From NCBI GenBank assembly GCA_021824635.1, contig JAKAKD010000016.1, positions 1 to 54,861 of the forward strand: 54,861 nucleotides of DNA. Direction: 5' to 3'. Origin of the DNA: Bacteroidota bacterium. GTDB taxonomy: Bacteria > Bacteroidota > Ignavibacteria > Ignavibacteriales > Melioribacteraceae. Positions within the stretch are counted from its first letter, which is position 1; each line of letters begins with the position of its first letter. The position numbers and the translations under genes were made by a program. Of this stretch, positions 17,614 through 26,209 are shown in pieces. The notes beneath the pieces are model-generated. The model was not told the origin of the DNA. It saw only the letters and a program-made list of their open reading frames with translations, and did not search any database.

Positions 17614-17615
17614 GA
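17355..17615 (+). CDS. GIY-YIG family endonuclease, copy 1
   Basis: An 86-residue single-domain nuclease. The GIY-like strand YVYVIRS, the YIG-like NYVGFTGD, the helix Arg in LKRRIDEHN and the C-terminal catalytic Glu in REKYLKSSWGKRY match the GIY-YIG (UvrC-N/URI) fold. It has no DNA-binding accessory domain. The gene fills the whole element and its stop (TGA in GGGGTGA) overlaps the element's right inverted repeat, where the following frame restarts at an overlapping GTG. It probably cuts DNA for element mobility, by analogy with homing GIY-YIG enzymes; this is inferred. Confidence 0.88.
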   Translation: MKYFYVYVIRSLKDNKNYVGFTGDLKRRIDEHNSGNVPSTKNRIPFELVYWEGCRNQKDATKREKYLKSSWGKRYIKNRIQNYLTG

Positions 17616-18028
17616 ATCCGTGGTGGTATTATATAACGATTAATACAAAGAGCCATATAGAGTGGTTTGGAGAAATCAAAAACGGGAAAATGATTTTAAA
17701 TAGTTTAGGAAAAATTGTCAGTAAATTTTGGGAAAATATACCAAACCATTTTCCAACTGTTGAATTGGATTATTCTCAAATTATGCCAAACCATATTCAC
17801 GGAATAATAATTATAAACAAAATTGTAGAGACGAGGCATGCCTCGTCTTTACGAAACAAATCAATAACATTGTCTAATATCATTGGTTCATTCAAATCGG
17901 TTGTTACAAAAGGAGCGCATGAAAATGGTCTTAATAATTTTTCATGGCAACCCCGGTTTTATGATAGGATAATTAGAAATGAAAGAGAACTATATAACAT
18001 CAGAAAATATATTTACCCCGTGAGATAA
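17612..18028 (+). CDS. Central RAYT transposase fragment (open frame)
   Basis: This 138-codon open frame is the middle of the split RAYT. It opens with a GTG created by the right end of GIY-YIG element 1 and closes in the left inverted repeat of element 2, whose bases encode the foreign tail YPVR. It keeps the HUH metal motif (His61, His63 in MPNHIHG) and the nucleophile candidate Tyr117 in RFYDRI, but lacks the native N-terminal ~20 and C-terminal ~19 residues. A REP palindrome is embedded in frame as VETRHASSLRNK. Activity of the fragment alone is doubtful. Confidence 0.85.
   Translation: MNPWWYYITINTKSHIEWFGEIKNGKMILNSLGKIVSKFWENIPNHFPTVELDYSQIMPNHIHGIIIINKIVETRHASSLRNKSITLSNIIGSFKSVVTKGAHENGLNNFSWQPRFYDRIIRNERELYNIRKYIYPVR
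17825..17852. repeat. REP-like palindrome inside the RAYT coding sequence
   Basis: A 28-base palindrome begins GTAGAGACGAGGCATG and ends GCCTCGTCTTTAC, with one mismatch in the outer arm. It has exactly the length of the copy at 18344-18371 and is translated as part of the transposase. Confidence 0.85.
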
Positions 18029-18287
18029 ATTATGAAATACTACATTTACGTTTTACAATCAGCAATTGACAAACATTTTTATGTGGGATATACAACCGAT
18101 ATTCCAAGAAGAATTAAGGAACATCAATTAAGAAAAGTATTTTCAACGAAAAATAGATTACCATTTGAATTGGTTTATTGGGAGGGCTGCTTGAATCAAA
18201 CCGATGCATTATTACGAGAAAAGTATTTAAAGAGTAGTTGGGGAAAAAGATATATTAAAAACAGAATTAAAAATTATCTCACGGGGT
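18014..18287 (+). mobile_element. GIY-YIG mini-element 2 (inverted-repeat bounded)
   Basis: ACCCCGTGAGATAA (18015-18028) and TTATCTCACGGGGT (18274-18287) are perfect 14-bp inverted repeats enclosing one GIY-YIG gene and nothing else. It interrupts the RAYT between IRKYI and EQNPMKW. The flank pattern (TTT before the left end, GAA after the right end) is the same as for element 1, suggesting target preference. Confidence 0.85.
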
Positions 18288-18289
18288 GA
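18032..18289 (+). CDS. GIY-YIG family endonuclease, copy 2
   Basis: An 85-residue paralogue of the gene at 17355. The N-terminal half has diverged (YYIYVLQSAIDKHFYVGYTTD), while the C-terminal REKYLKSSWGKRYIKNRI segment is essentially identical. The catalytic features are kept: YVG, Arg in PRRIKEH, and Glu in REKYLK. It fills element 2, with the stop inside the right inverted repeat. The divergence shows that the two elements are not a very recent tandem copy and probably inserted independently. Confidence 0.88.
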   Translation: MKYYIYVLQSAIDKHFYVGYTTDIPRRIKEHQLRKVFSTKNRLPFELVYWEGCLNQTDALLREKYLKSSWGKRYIKNRIKNYLTG

Positions 18290-18343
18290 ACAAAACCCCA
18301 TGAAGTGGGAGATTGAAAAAGAAATACCAGAAAATTTAGATCT

Positions 18344-18371
18344 GTAGAGACGTTCCATGGAACGTCTCTAC
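18344..18371. repeat. REP-like palindrome overlapping the RAYT stop codon
   Basis: A perfect 28-base palindrome starting GTAGAGACGTTCCATGG. Its GTAG foot supplies the TAG stop of the third RAYT segment (18345-18347). With the copy at 17231-17257 it brackets the transposase gene. Confidence 0.88.
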
Positions 18372-18582
18372 GGAACGATGATCCTTTCGGCTAATATCCA
18401 TCCAATAAAAAAAAGTCCGTAAAATGTTCACCTCATCAACATTTTTTCGTCCATTAAATTGTCCCCGCTGTTTATTATCCGAAACAAAATCTATTTTAAA
18501 GCATCGAAATAAGAGATAAATAGAAAGTAAATGCTGGCACTTTAGTTGTAATACAAAACGACCATCAAATGCGAGAAATGAA

Positions 18583-19221
18583 ATGAAAAAATTTTTCTTC
18601 TTATTAATTATTGCAATGCCGCTTCTATTACCGGCACAATCAAAATTCTCATCTGTTAAATTGGGAATGTTCAGTCCCGGCGCTACAGATGCGGGATTTA
18701 TTATCGGTTACGAAGGGGGCTGGTATGTGGATGATAATTTTCTGTTAGGTTACAGTATTGATTGGTTTAATAAAAATTATGTGGATCAAAAGTTTGTTTC
18801 GGAGATCAATGATATTTATGGTCCAAACAGTTTGTTAAACGAACTGCGCGCTAAAACTAATTTACATTCAATTCCTCTTATGGGAAGCATTTCCGGTAAC
18901 TGGACAATTGCACCGCGCACAAGAGCGTTTGTAACCGGCGCTGCGGGTCTGGAAGTGCTCTTAATCTTTTATAGAGACTATGCGAATCCAAATGACGATA
19001 AATTTCAAGGCGCGTTCGATTTTTCGTGGCGGCTCGGTTTTGGTATAATGTATGAATTAGGAAGAAGATCAGACGCCATTGCGGAATTGTCGTATCATTC
19101 GTCAAAGCCAAGCTGGCAGTATGATGTAAGAGATGCCAATACCGGACTCAGGCACACATTCGAGCGCAGTTACGATATGAGCGGCGTAATGCTGCGCGTT
19201 GGGTTTAGATTTTATTTCTAG
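18583..19221 (+). CDS. Outer-membrane beta-barrel protein
   Basis: The 212-residue protein has a signal peptide (MKKFFFLLIIAMPLLLPAQS, cleavage after AQ) and a series of amphipathic strands with alternating aromatic residues. It ends in GVMLRVGFRFYF, the aromatic C-terminal strand expected of an outer-membrane barrel. No enzymatic motif is visible and the function is unknown. It stands alone between the REP/RAYT locus and the acyl-CoA synthetase gene. Confidence 0.75.
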   Translation: MKKFFFLLIIAMPLLLPAQSKFSSVKLGMFSPGATDAGFIIGYEGGWYVDDNFLLGYSIDWFNKNYVDQKFVSEINDIYGPNSLLNELRAKTNLHSIPLMGSISGNWTIAPRTRAFVTGAAGLEVLLIFYRDYANPNDDKFQGAFDFSWRLGFGIMYELGRRSDAIAELSYHSSKPSWQYDVRDANTGLRHTFERSYDMSGVMLRVGFRFYF

Positions 19222-19271
19222 TATTACCAAATGAATACTTTCGTAAGTAATCCGGACCATTAATAGAAAGC

Positions 19272-19372
19272 AGACCTGCCTGCCGCAGTTAAGTTTTATA
19301 AGATGATTATGATTTTTTATGATCTTAATTAATCATATCTAATCATGATAACCTGCCTACCGGTAGGTAGGT
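19272..19372. repeat. Dispersed-type palindromic sequence with ACCTGCC ends
   Basis: GACCTGCCTGCCGCAG begins at about 19273. A near-perfect 22-base palindrome (19351-19372) has arms ACCTGCCTACC and GGTAGGTAGGT. Between them lie AT-rich inverted ATGATTATGAT/ATCATATCTAATCAT segments. It resembles a small non-coding dispersed element filling the gap before the acyl-CoA synthetase gene. Confidence 0.5.
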
Positions 19373-19481
19373 CAGTGTTCTATTATTTTTTTAGCCGTAC
19401 AACTTGTCAAACGTATAGGTGCTTAATTCCCACCAAAGTATTATTTTGAATGCATCTAAAAAGAAAACATCAGGATAAAAA

Positions 19482-21392
19482 GTGAAAGAAAGAACACTTC
19501 CAAATTTATTTGAAGAAAGTGTAAGACATTTTTCTAAAAATGTTTTGATGTGGGAAAAAAGAGATGATAAATATGTAGGAACGACTTATTCTGAAATGCA
19601 GAATTTGATTCATAAGTTTGCCGCCGGCTTGATGAAGTACGGAATTAAGAAAGGGGATAGAATTGCTCTTATCTCCGAAGGAAGAAATTATTGGGTAGCG
19701 AGCGAACTTGGTATATTATTTACCGGAGCTATTAATGTTCCAATATCAACCAAGATTGATGAACTAAGCGATCTAAAATTCAGGCTGGCGCATTCGGGAT
19801 GCAGAATGGTAGTTGCATCTCAATATCAAGCGTCAAAAATCAAAAAGATTAAAAATGACCTGCCGGATTTAGAAAAAATTATTTTGCTGGATAAACCCGA
19901 TACTCTCGATGATGACGAAATTTTTATAGGTGAACTCCTTAAAATGGGGGAAGAATTTCTTTCCTCTTCTAGAAAAGAATTTGATGAGAGATGGAATTCA
20001 ATTTCTGAAAATGATTACGCGAATATTTGTTATACATCCGGAACGACCGCAGACCCCAAAGGAATTATTCTTACTCACAGAAATTATACTGCAAATGTTG
20101 AGCAATCGTCAAAGCTTCTTCCAATCCCCGAATGGTATGTTTCATTATTAATGCTGCCGTGGGACCACGCATTTGCTCACACTGCCGGCATCTACACATT
20201 AATGAAAAACGGCGCAAGTATGGCTTCGGTTCAACAAGGAAAAACTCTTCTTGAGACTTTGAAAAATGTGCCGAAGAATATTAAAGAAATTAAGCCGACA
20301 TTTTTATTGAGCGTTCCGGCGCTTGCAAAAAATTTTAGAAAGAACATTGAAAATGGAATTGCAGCAAAAGGAAAAGTAGTTGAAAAGATGTTTAATAAAG
20401 CGCTTGAAACAGCTTACTCATATAACGGCAACGGCTGGAATAAAGGGAAAGGGAATAAAATTTTTCTAAAACCGCTTTATGCTTTTTATGATAAAATTCT
20501 CTTTAGTAAAATCAGAGAAAATTTTGGCGGACGTTTAGAATTTTTTATCGGCGGAGGCGCGCTTCTTGACGTTGAACTGCAATACTTTTTCTACGCTTTA
20601 GGAATTCCCATGTTTCAAGGATATGGTTTAACGGAAGCCGCTCCGGTGATTTCTGCTAATGTTCCAAAGAAACATAAACTTGGTTCATCAGGTGCAATTG
20701 TTGCAGATCTGCAAGTCAAGATTTGCGACACGGATGGGAAGGAACTTTCTATTGGAGAAAAAGGAGAGATAGTTGTTAAAGGGGAAAATGTTATGGTCGG
20801 TTATTGGAAGAATGAAATGGCGACTAAAGAAGTAATCAAAGATGGCTGGCTTTATACCGGAGACCTTGGTTATTTAGATGACGATGGATTCCTTTATGTA
20901 CTCGGCAGGTTCAAAAGTTTATTGATAAGCGGCGACGGAGAAAAATATAGCCCGGAAGGAATTGAAGAAGCGTTAACCGAACATTCGGCATTTATAGAGC
21001 AAGTGATGCTCTATAATAACCAGTCTCCTTACACAATTGCTTTGATCGTTCCCAACAAAGAAGCAATTTTAAAATGGGCTGAGGAAAATAAAATTTCTTA
21101 TCATTCGGTTGAAGGACAAAAATCAATTCTAAAGATGTTGGAAGGTGAAATCGCAAAATTCAAAACCGGGGGAATATATGAAGGACAATTTCCCGAGCGG
21201 TGGATTCCATCCGCAATTGCGTTTCTTGGTGAAGGATTTACTGAACAGAATAAATTTATGAACAGCACATTGAAAATGGTCCGCGGAAAAATTACTGAGT
21301 TCTATCAAAACAGAATTGAATATTTATATACACCGGAAGGTAGAGATATTTGCAATCATCAAAACCTAACTATTATTAGCAGGCTGAAGTAA
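19482..21392 (+). CDS. Long-chain acyl-CoA synthetase (AMP-binding)
   Basis: A 636-residue member of the ANL adenylating family that activates fatty acids to acyl-CoA through an acyl-AMP. Motif A is YTSGTTADPKGIILTHRN (about residues 185-202), followed by GYGLTEAAPV (about 382-391) and YTGDLGYLDDDGFLYVLGR with the hinge region (about 460-480). The length and internal insertions fit the bacterial FACL/AMP-dependent long-chain group. The start is a GTG at 19482 with AGGATAAAAA upstream. No beta-oxidation genes are adjacent. Confidence 0.92.
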   Translation: MKERTLPNLFEESVRHFSKNVLMWEKRDDKYVGTTYSEMQNLIHKFAAGLMKYGIKKGDRIALISEGRNYWVASELGILFTGAINVPISTKIDELSDLKFRLAHSGCRMVVASQYQASKIKKIKNDLPDLEKIILLDKPDTLDDDEIFIGELLKMGEEFLSSSRKEFDERWNSISENDYANICYTSGTTADPKGIILTHRNYTANVEQSSKLLPIPEWYVSLLMLPWDHAFAHTAGIYTLMKNGASMASVQQGKTLLETLKNVPKNIKEIKPTFLLSVPALAKNFRKNIENGIAAKGKVVEKMFNKALETAYSYNGNGWNKGKGNKIFLKPLYAFYDKILFSKIRENFGGRLEFFIGGGALLDVELQYFFYALGIPMFQGYGLTEAAPVISANVPKKHKLGSSGAIVADLQVKICDTDGKELSIGEKGEIVVKGENVMVGYWKNEMATKEVIKDGWLYTGDLGYLDDDGFLYVLGRFKSLLISGDGEKYSPEGIEEALTEHSAFIEQVMLYNNQSPYTIALIVPNKEAILKWAEENKISYHSVEGQKSILKMLEGEIAKFKTGGIYEGQFPERWIPSAIAFLGEGFTEQNKFMNSTLKMVRGKITEFYQNRIEYLYTPEGRDICNHQNLTIISRLK

Positions 21393-21505
21393 ATTTGTAA
21401 AGGACCGATACAATAAAGATCATAAGTTGAAATTTCTCGAAGGATAGTTTAATTTATTTTCTGAAGTTAAGTTGAGTTGTGTTTTTAAGGATAAAATAAA
21501 AGTAG

Positions 21506-21588
21506 CGTCATTCCCGCGAAAGCGGGAATCCATAATTTTAGTTTTAATTCTGCAAATAGATCCCCGATAAAAGCATTCGGGAATGACG
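21506..21588. repeat. Small inverted-repeat element (MITE-like)
   Basis: CGTCATTCCCG (21506-21516) and CGGGAATGACG (21578-21588) are perfect 11-bp inverted ends. The left end nests in a strong hairpin, TTCCCGC-GAAA-GCGGGAA (21511-21528). The 83-bp unit lies between genes and holds no frame. It resembles the TCATTCCCGCGAAAGCGGGAA dispersed family known from many genomes. Confidence 0.7.
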
Positions 21589-21659
21589 TAAATTTTGTTT
21601 TGAGTAACATCAGTTATTTGCAAATAATTTAATAATTAGTGTAGACCAAAGAAAAACAA

Positions 21660-22058
21660 ATGAAAAGAGTATTGTTAATAGAAGACGATAAAGGATTTAG
21701 AACTTTACTCAAGAGATTATTAGAAAAAAAATTCGATTCAAAAGTCTTTGAAGCCGATGACGGTGCCAGCGGTTTAATCTCCTTTGAAAAAGATAGACCG
21801 CATATTGTCTTTTTGGATCTTGAAATGCCTAATATGAATGGTGTTCAATTTTTAGAAAAAATTCAAAACAGAACACGCCAGGTTGCCGTTGTGGTAATGA
21901 CTAATCACGATGAAAAAGAATATGTGGAAAAGATCATTCAAATGGGAGTAGATGATTATTTGCTTAAGACGAAATTTGTAACCCAACTTTACGAACGAAT
22001 TGAAATTCTATTAAAAAAGATAATACAAACAACAAGAATAGACGGATCAACACGATAA
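21660..22058 (+). CDS. Single-domain response regulator (receiver only)
   Basis: A 132-residue CheY-like receiver. The acidic pocket is Glu8/Asp9/Asp10 (LLIEDDKG), the phosphorylation site is Asp53 (FLDLEMPNMNG), the switch Thr lies in VVMTNHDE and the conserved Lys in YLLKTKF. There is no output domain, so it may act through protein contacts in a phosphorelay. It is convergent with the radical SAM gene. The histidine kinase at 23150 is a possible but unproven partner. Confidence 0.92.
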   Translation: MKRVLLIEDDKGFRTLLKRLLEKKFDSKVFEADDGASGLISFEKDRPHIVFLDLEMPNMNGVQFLEKIQNRTRQVAVVVMTNHDEKEYVEKIIQMGVDDYLLKTKFVTQLYERIEILLKKIIQTTRIDGSTR

Positions 22059-22069
22059 ATTGATACAGC

Positions 22070-23056
22070 TCAATTCTTAAAAGGGTTGGCTCTATCATCG
22101 TTGAAATACGGTTTGTAATTCTCTCCGCTCTCCATCTCTTGAATCCATCCATTATGAAGTCCGTACTTATTCATCAGTTCAATTGCTTTCTCATATTCGG
22201 ATTTGCGTAGCGGGCGGTCAATCAAAATATTTGTGTGCGCCTTGTTTGTAGGAAAATATTGAGACATAAGAGATATATGAACGTTGGTACTTAACTCTTC
22301 CGCAATGAATTGAAATACTTTTTCCGTTTCGGCTAAACCATTTGGAAGAACAAGGTGACGAATGATTAATCCGCGGACTACAATATCGCCATCATAAATA
22401 AGTTCATCACCCACTTGACGAAACATCTCCTTTATTGCTTTTCTTGTATAATCGAAATAGTTATCTGCATTGGAGTAAGTTTTTGCAGATTGGTTAGTGC
22501 CGTATTTAAAATCCGGCAGGTAAATATCAATCACGTCATCGTAAAGTTTGAGCATCTCAACAGAATCATATCCGTTTGTGTTATAGATGATTGGCAAGCG
22601 CAATCCTTTTTCAACAGCAAGAGAAATTGATTTTAATATCTGTGCGGAAAAATGTGTGGGTGAAACGAGTCCAATGTTATGGCATTTTTTATTCTGAAGT
22701 TCAATCATAATATCTGCGAGCTTCCCGTGTGATACTTCATTAATCTTCTCGGCTTTCCAGTTCTGGCTGATCTCAAAGTTCTGGCAGAAGATACACCGCA
22801 GATTACAGTTGCCGAAAAAAATATTTCCCGCACCCCGCGTTCCGGAAAGCACTGGCTCTTCTCCAAAATGAGAAGTGTATGAAGAAACTATTGGTAATAA
22901 TCCGCTGCAACAAATTCCCAATTCATCTTCTGTCCGGTTAACTTCACAGTTACGCGGGCAACTTTTACAAGATTTCAAAACATCAAGGGCAAGTTGAGCT
23001 CTTTTCTTGAGTTCACCGTTTTGGAATAATCTAATATATGAGGGAATAAAGTTCAT
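22070..23056 (-). CDS. Radical SAM protein, PflX-like (COG1313 type)
   Basis: This 328-residue protein has the 4Fe-4S/SAM motif CNLRCIFCQNF (CX3CX2C), followed by a PflA-like barrel. An upstream Cys motif (CKSCPRNCEVNRTEDELGIC, about residues 31-50) is typical of the uncharacterised PflX group of activase homologues. Later motifs such as YLPDFKYG and VVRGLIIRHLVLP also match that group. The physiological substrate is unknown; no pyruvate formate-lyase gene is nearby. Confidence 0.88.
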   Translation of the reverse strand: MNFIPSYIRLFQNGELKKRAQLALDVLKSCKSCPRNCEVNRTEDELGICCSGLLPIVSSYTSHFGEEPVLSGTRGAGNIFFGNCNLRCIFCQNFEISQNWKAEKINEVSHGKLADIMIELQNKKCHNIGLVSPTHFSAQILKSISLAVEKGLRLPIIYNTNGYDSVEMLKLYDDVIDIYLPDFKYGTNQSAKTYSNADNYFDYTRKAIKEMFRQVGDELIYDGDIVVRGLIIRHLVLPNGLAETEKVFQFIAEELSTNVHISLMSQYFPTNKAHTNILIDRPLRKSEYEKAIELMNKYGLHNGWIQEMESGENYKPYFNDDRANPFKN

Positions 23057-23149
23057 TTATCTATTAGCAAATTTTCTTTAGTATAAATCTATAAATATTC
23101 GTGTTTCTTTGACAATAAGAACTATTCTAGTCTAGGAAATTTGTGAAGG

Positions 23150-26100
23150 ATGTCATTTTGGCATTCATTATCTTTTATTATATTAAACACAAGATTGAAA
23201 CACACCAATATGAAAATCGCATTTAAAACACGTTTAGATGATTTTTTTAAGAGACCGTTAGTAGGACTTATTCTTACCTATATCTCTGTTACAATAATTC
23301 TATCACTTCTTGGGCTCTCCTATTTTAATGGACAGAAAAACAAGATCATAAACGATCGTTATGAATATCTCGGCTCGACTGCGGAATTTAGAATGTCGCA
23401 AGTAATTCAATGGTTAAAAGAGAAATATTCGAATCTGGAAATTCTCAAAGTCAGTTCTCCGCTATTAAATCTTTCAAAAACAAAATTGACTTCCCAATTG
23501 AATGTTTCGCCGGAAATCAAAAGTTGGTTCGGTTCGTTGAGGAGGTATTATGGGTATGACGATATCATTATTGCAGGTCACTCTGAAAAATTAATCTACA
23601 GTTTGTCATCTACTAAAAAATATTTTACTAAGATTGATTCTTCATTATGCAGATTAGCATCTGATTCCAACATGGTTCTTTTTTCCGATTCAGATGAAAG
23701 AACGACTGTTCAGACCGCGCTTAAGTTTTACATACCTCTCAAAGAAAAAAACAGAGGTGAAAAAAGAAATGGCGGTGTATTGGTTCTTATTTTAGAACCA
23801 AAGAAAAATTTTGATCCTATCTTAAATCAAAACATAGATAAATCTCCAACTCTCGAATCGTTGTTGGTAAAAACAATCGGCGATAGTGTAGTGTATCTAA
23901 ATTCATTACGAGTTGATCGTGATAAAAATGTATCTAGTCTGCCTTTAAAAAATAAAGCTCTTACGTCTGCCAATGCCATTGAGGGAAGAAGAAATTTTGT
24001 GGAAGGGATTGACTATAAAAACGAAAAAGTGATAGCCGTGATTCAAAAGGTGCCTTCTTCATCATGGTTCTTGATCACCAAAATTGATAAATCGGAATTT
24101 TATCAACCGGTTAATGATTTTGGCAAAATCGTTTTCCTGGCGGCGACATCATCAGACTTTCTATTGGCTATTATATTATTCTTTTTCTGGAGAAAGAACA
24201 TTTTTTCTAATTATAAAAGAAGATATGAGGCTGAGATTGAAAAATTAAAACTGGAAAATCGTTTTGAAGCATTGATAAATGAAGTGAGAGATTATGCAAT
24301 TTTTATGCTGGATGCCGGCGGCAACGTGATATCGTGGAATGAAGGATCAAAAAAAATAAAAGGTTATAATCCGGAAGAAGTTATTGGAAAACATTTTTCT
24401 ATTTTTTATACCGAAGAAGATAAGATCAAAAATAAACCATCGCATGAATTAGAATTTGCAGTAAAGAACGGCAGTTTTGAAGAAGAAGGATGGAAACTGA
24501 AAAAAGACGGATCTTTATTCTGGGCTAATGTTGTAATCACTTCATTGAAAGACGACAAAGGAAAATTGTACGGATTCTTAGAAGTAACGCGCGATCTAAC
24601 CGAGAGAAAAAAAGCAGAAGAAGAAATAAGGAAATCGAGAGATTTTTATTTGAAGCTGCTTGATGATTTTCCAAATCCCGTCTGGCGTTCAGGTCTTGAT
24701 GGTAAATGTAATTATTTTAATAAAGCGTGGCTAAATTTTACCGGGCGGTCATTGGATCAGGAAATTGGAGATGGCTGGGCTGCGAATCTTCACCCGGAAG
24801 ACACGGAAAAAGTAATGAATGAATTCTACACTGCATTTAAGCAACAAAGAAGTTTTACTCTTGAATACAGAATGAAAAATTCAGAAGGTCATTTCCGTTG
24901 GCTGATCGATTTTGGAATGCCGTATTATGATATGGATGGAAATTTTGCCGGCTATCTCGGTTCACGTTATGATAATGATGATAGCAAGAAATATGAGGAA
25001 ACAATCAATACGTTATTGAGGATAAGTGAAAAACTTTACTCCTCTCTTGAGATTGAACAGATTACGGACTTTTTGGTTACTGAAAGCATACAACTGGTAA
25101 ATGCTGAAAGTGGTTTTGCTTGTTTGATGAATGAAAAGGAATTTGAAGCAAAAAGATATTATTACAAAGATCACTGGGAATACCTTAACAAAATTTATCC
25201 GACCGATGACGCACTCCTAAAAAGATTCATTGTTGATAAAGAAAGTTACACGTCGGTTGACACCTTAAACGACTATCTGATCGATAAAGAAATCGCTAAT
25301 CGTTACGGTATAAAACAAATCCTTTCAACTCCATTGTTTGGTTCAGCCGGAGAGTTGATAGGATTTTTCGAGATTCATAACAAAAAGAATAATAAAGTTT
25401 TTAACAACGATGATATAAATTTGTTGAGAGCTGTAGCGCGAAATGCTTCTATCTCAATTGCGAAATCTTTGAACTACGAAAAATTGAGACAGACTGAATT
25501 ACAACTTCGAAAATCTGAATCGGGGTTGCGGAATCTTGCCGCTCAAATCCAATATGCAAGAGAAGCGGAAAGACAACATATTGCAAGGGAAGTACACGAT
25601 GAGCTTGGACAATTATTCACCGGTATTAATTTGAATGTCTCTCTTCTTACAGAGATGTTAGAGCAAACTAAAAAACCATCGTTAGTGGAAATACTTGACG
25701 AATTACGCTCTGTCCAGGTTTTTGTTAATAAAGGTATTCAAATGGTAAGGGATATTTCCGGAAGTCTGCGGTCATATGTACTTGATCATTTGGGTTTGAT
25801 TCCGGCAATTCATGAATATTGCCGTGAGATAGAACGGATAAGTAATATCAAATGTAATTTCAAATCAGAATTGGAATCCTTTAACCTCGATGAAGAAAGA
25901 AATGTCGCACTATTCCGGATTATTCAAGAAGCATTGACTAATGCGATCAGACATGCAGATGCCAACATTATAGATGTGAAAATAATGCAGTCGAAAGATA
26001 ATTTGGATATTCTGGTTTCAGATAATGGTAAGGGAATCCGGGAAGGTTCAGAGACCAGGACGAACTCGATGGGTATTCTGGGCATGAAAGAAAGAACTAT

Positions 26101-26200
26101 CTTTTTAGGTGGTAAATTGAACATTGAAAGCATCGAGGAAGAAGGTACCAAGATTCATCTTTTAATTCCTTTTGAAAAAGAACTAAATCCGGAAAGCTGA
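23150..26200 (+). CDS. Membrane multi-sensor histidine kinase (PAS-PAS-GAF-HisKA_3)
   Basis: From N to C: a transmembrane helix (about residues 37-58), a periplasmic Cache-like sensor region (about 60-320), a second helix (about 327-347), two PAS domains (about 373-490 and 500-620), a GAF domain (about 630-770), a NarX/DegS-type HisKA_3 dimerisation domain with the phospho-His in REVHDELGQL (His816), and an ATPase domain (N-box RIIQEALTNAIRHAD, G-box VSDNGKGI). The ATG at 23150 has GAAGG directly abutting it; the in-frame ATG at 23210 (MKIAFKTRLDDFF) is an equally likely start. The LuxR regulator follows almost immediately, so the pair forms a two-component system. Confidence 0.93.
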   Translation: MSFWHSLSFIILNTRLKHTNMKIAFKTRLDDFFKRPLVGLILTYISVTIILSLLGLSYFNGQKNKIINDRYEYLGSTAEFRMSQVIQWLKEKYSNLEILKVSSPLLNLSKTKLTSQLNVSPEIKSWFGSLRRYYGYDDIIIAGHSEKLIYSLSSTKKYFTKIDSSLCRLASDSNMVLFSDSDERTTVQTALKFYIPLKEKNRGEKRNGGVLVLILEPKKNFDPILNQNIDKSPTLESLLVKTIGDSVVYLNSLRVDRDKNVSSLPLKNKALTSANAIEGRRNFVEGIDYKNEKVIAVIQKVPSSSWFLITKIDKSEFYQPVNDFGKIVFLAATSSDFLLAIILFFFWRKNIFSNYKRRYEAEIEKLKLENRFEALINEVRDYAIFMLDAGGNVISWNEGSKKIKGYNPEEVIGKHFSIFYTEEDKIKNKPSHELEFAVKNGSFEEEGWKLKKDGSLFWANVVITSLKDDKGKLYGFLEVTRDLTERKKAEEEIRKSRDFYLKLLDDFPNPVWRSGLDGKCNYFNKAWLNFTGRSLDQEIGDGWAANLHPEDTEKVMNEFYTAFKQQRSFTLEYRMKNSEGHFRWLIDFGMPYYDMDGNFAGYLGSRYDNDDSKKYEETINTLLRISEKLYSSLEIEQITDFLVTESIQLVNAESGFACLMNEKEFEAKRYYYKDHWEYLNKIYPTDDALLKRFIVDKESYTSVDTLNDYLIDKEIANRYGIKQILSTPLFGSAGELIGFFEIHNKKNNKVFNNDDINLLRAVARNASISIAKSLNYEKLRQTELQLRKSESGLRNLAAQIQYAREAERQHIAREVHDELGQLFTGINLNVSLLTEMLEQTKKPSLVEILDELRSVQVFVNKGIQMVRDISGSLRSYVLDHLGLIPAIHEYCREIERISNIKCNFKSELESFNLDEERNVALFRIIQEALTNAIRHADANIIDVKIMQSKDNLDILVSDNGKGIREGSETRTNSMGILGMKERTIFLGGKLNIESIEEEGTKIHLLIPFEKELNPES

Positions 26201-26209
26201 GTGTATAAA

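Larger units (their letters stand above)
17275..18347 (+). pseudogene. REP-associated tyrosine transposase (RAYT) gene split into three by two GIY-YIG elements
   Basis: Three segments read as one RAYT when joined. Segment 1 is 17275-17336 (MSLYKNKYRIETTRLKEWDY, the family N-terminus). Segment 2 is 17614-18013 (NPWWYYITINTKSH, the HUH motif MPNHIHGIIII, the catalytic Tyr region RFYDRIIRNERELYNIRKYI). Segment 3 is 18288-18347 (EQNPMKWEIEKEIPENLDL, then TAG). Each junction holds a ~275-bp element with inverted ends and a GIY-YIG gene. Both deletions (277 and 274 nt) restore the frame, subject to a one-base uncertainty at the second. RAYTs are single-strand Y1 transposases that act on REP hairpins, and REP-like palindromes flank both ends. 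As it stands the transposase is broken unless the inserts are removed. Confidence 0.88.

Noticed and set aside
17337..18287. Group I introns as explanation of the two GIY-YIG inserts
   Set aside because: Each insert is almost entirely filled by the endonuclease gene, leaving no room for a catalytic intron core.
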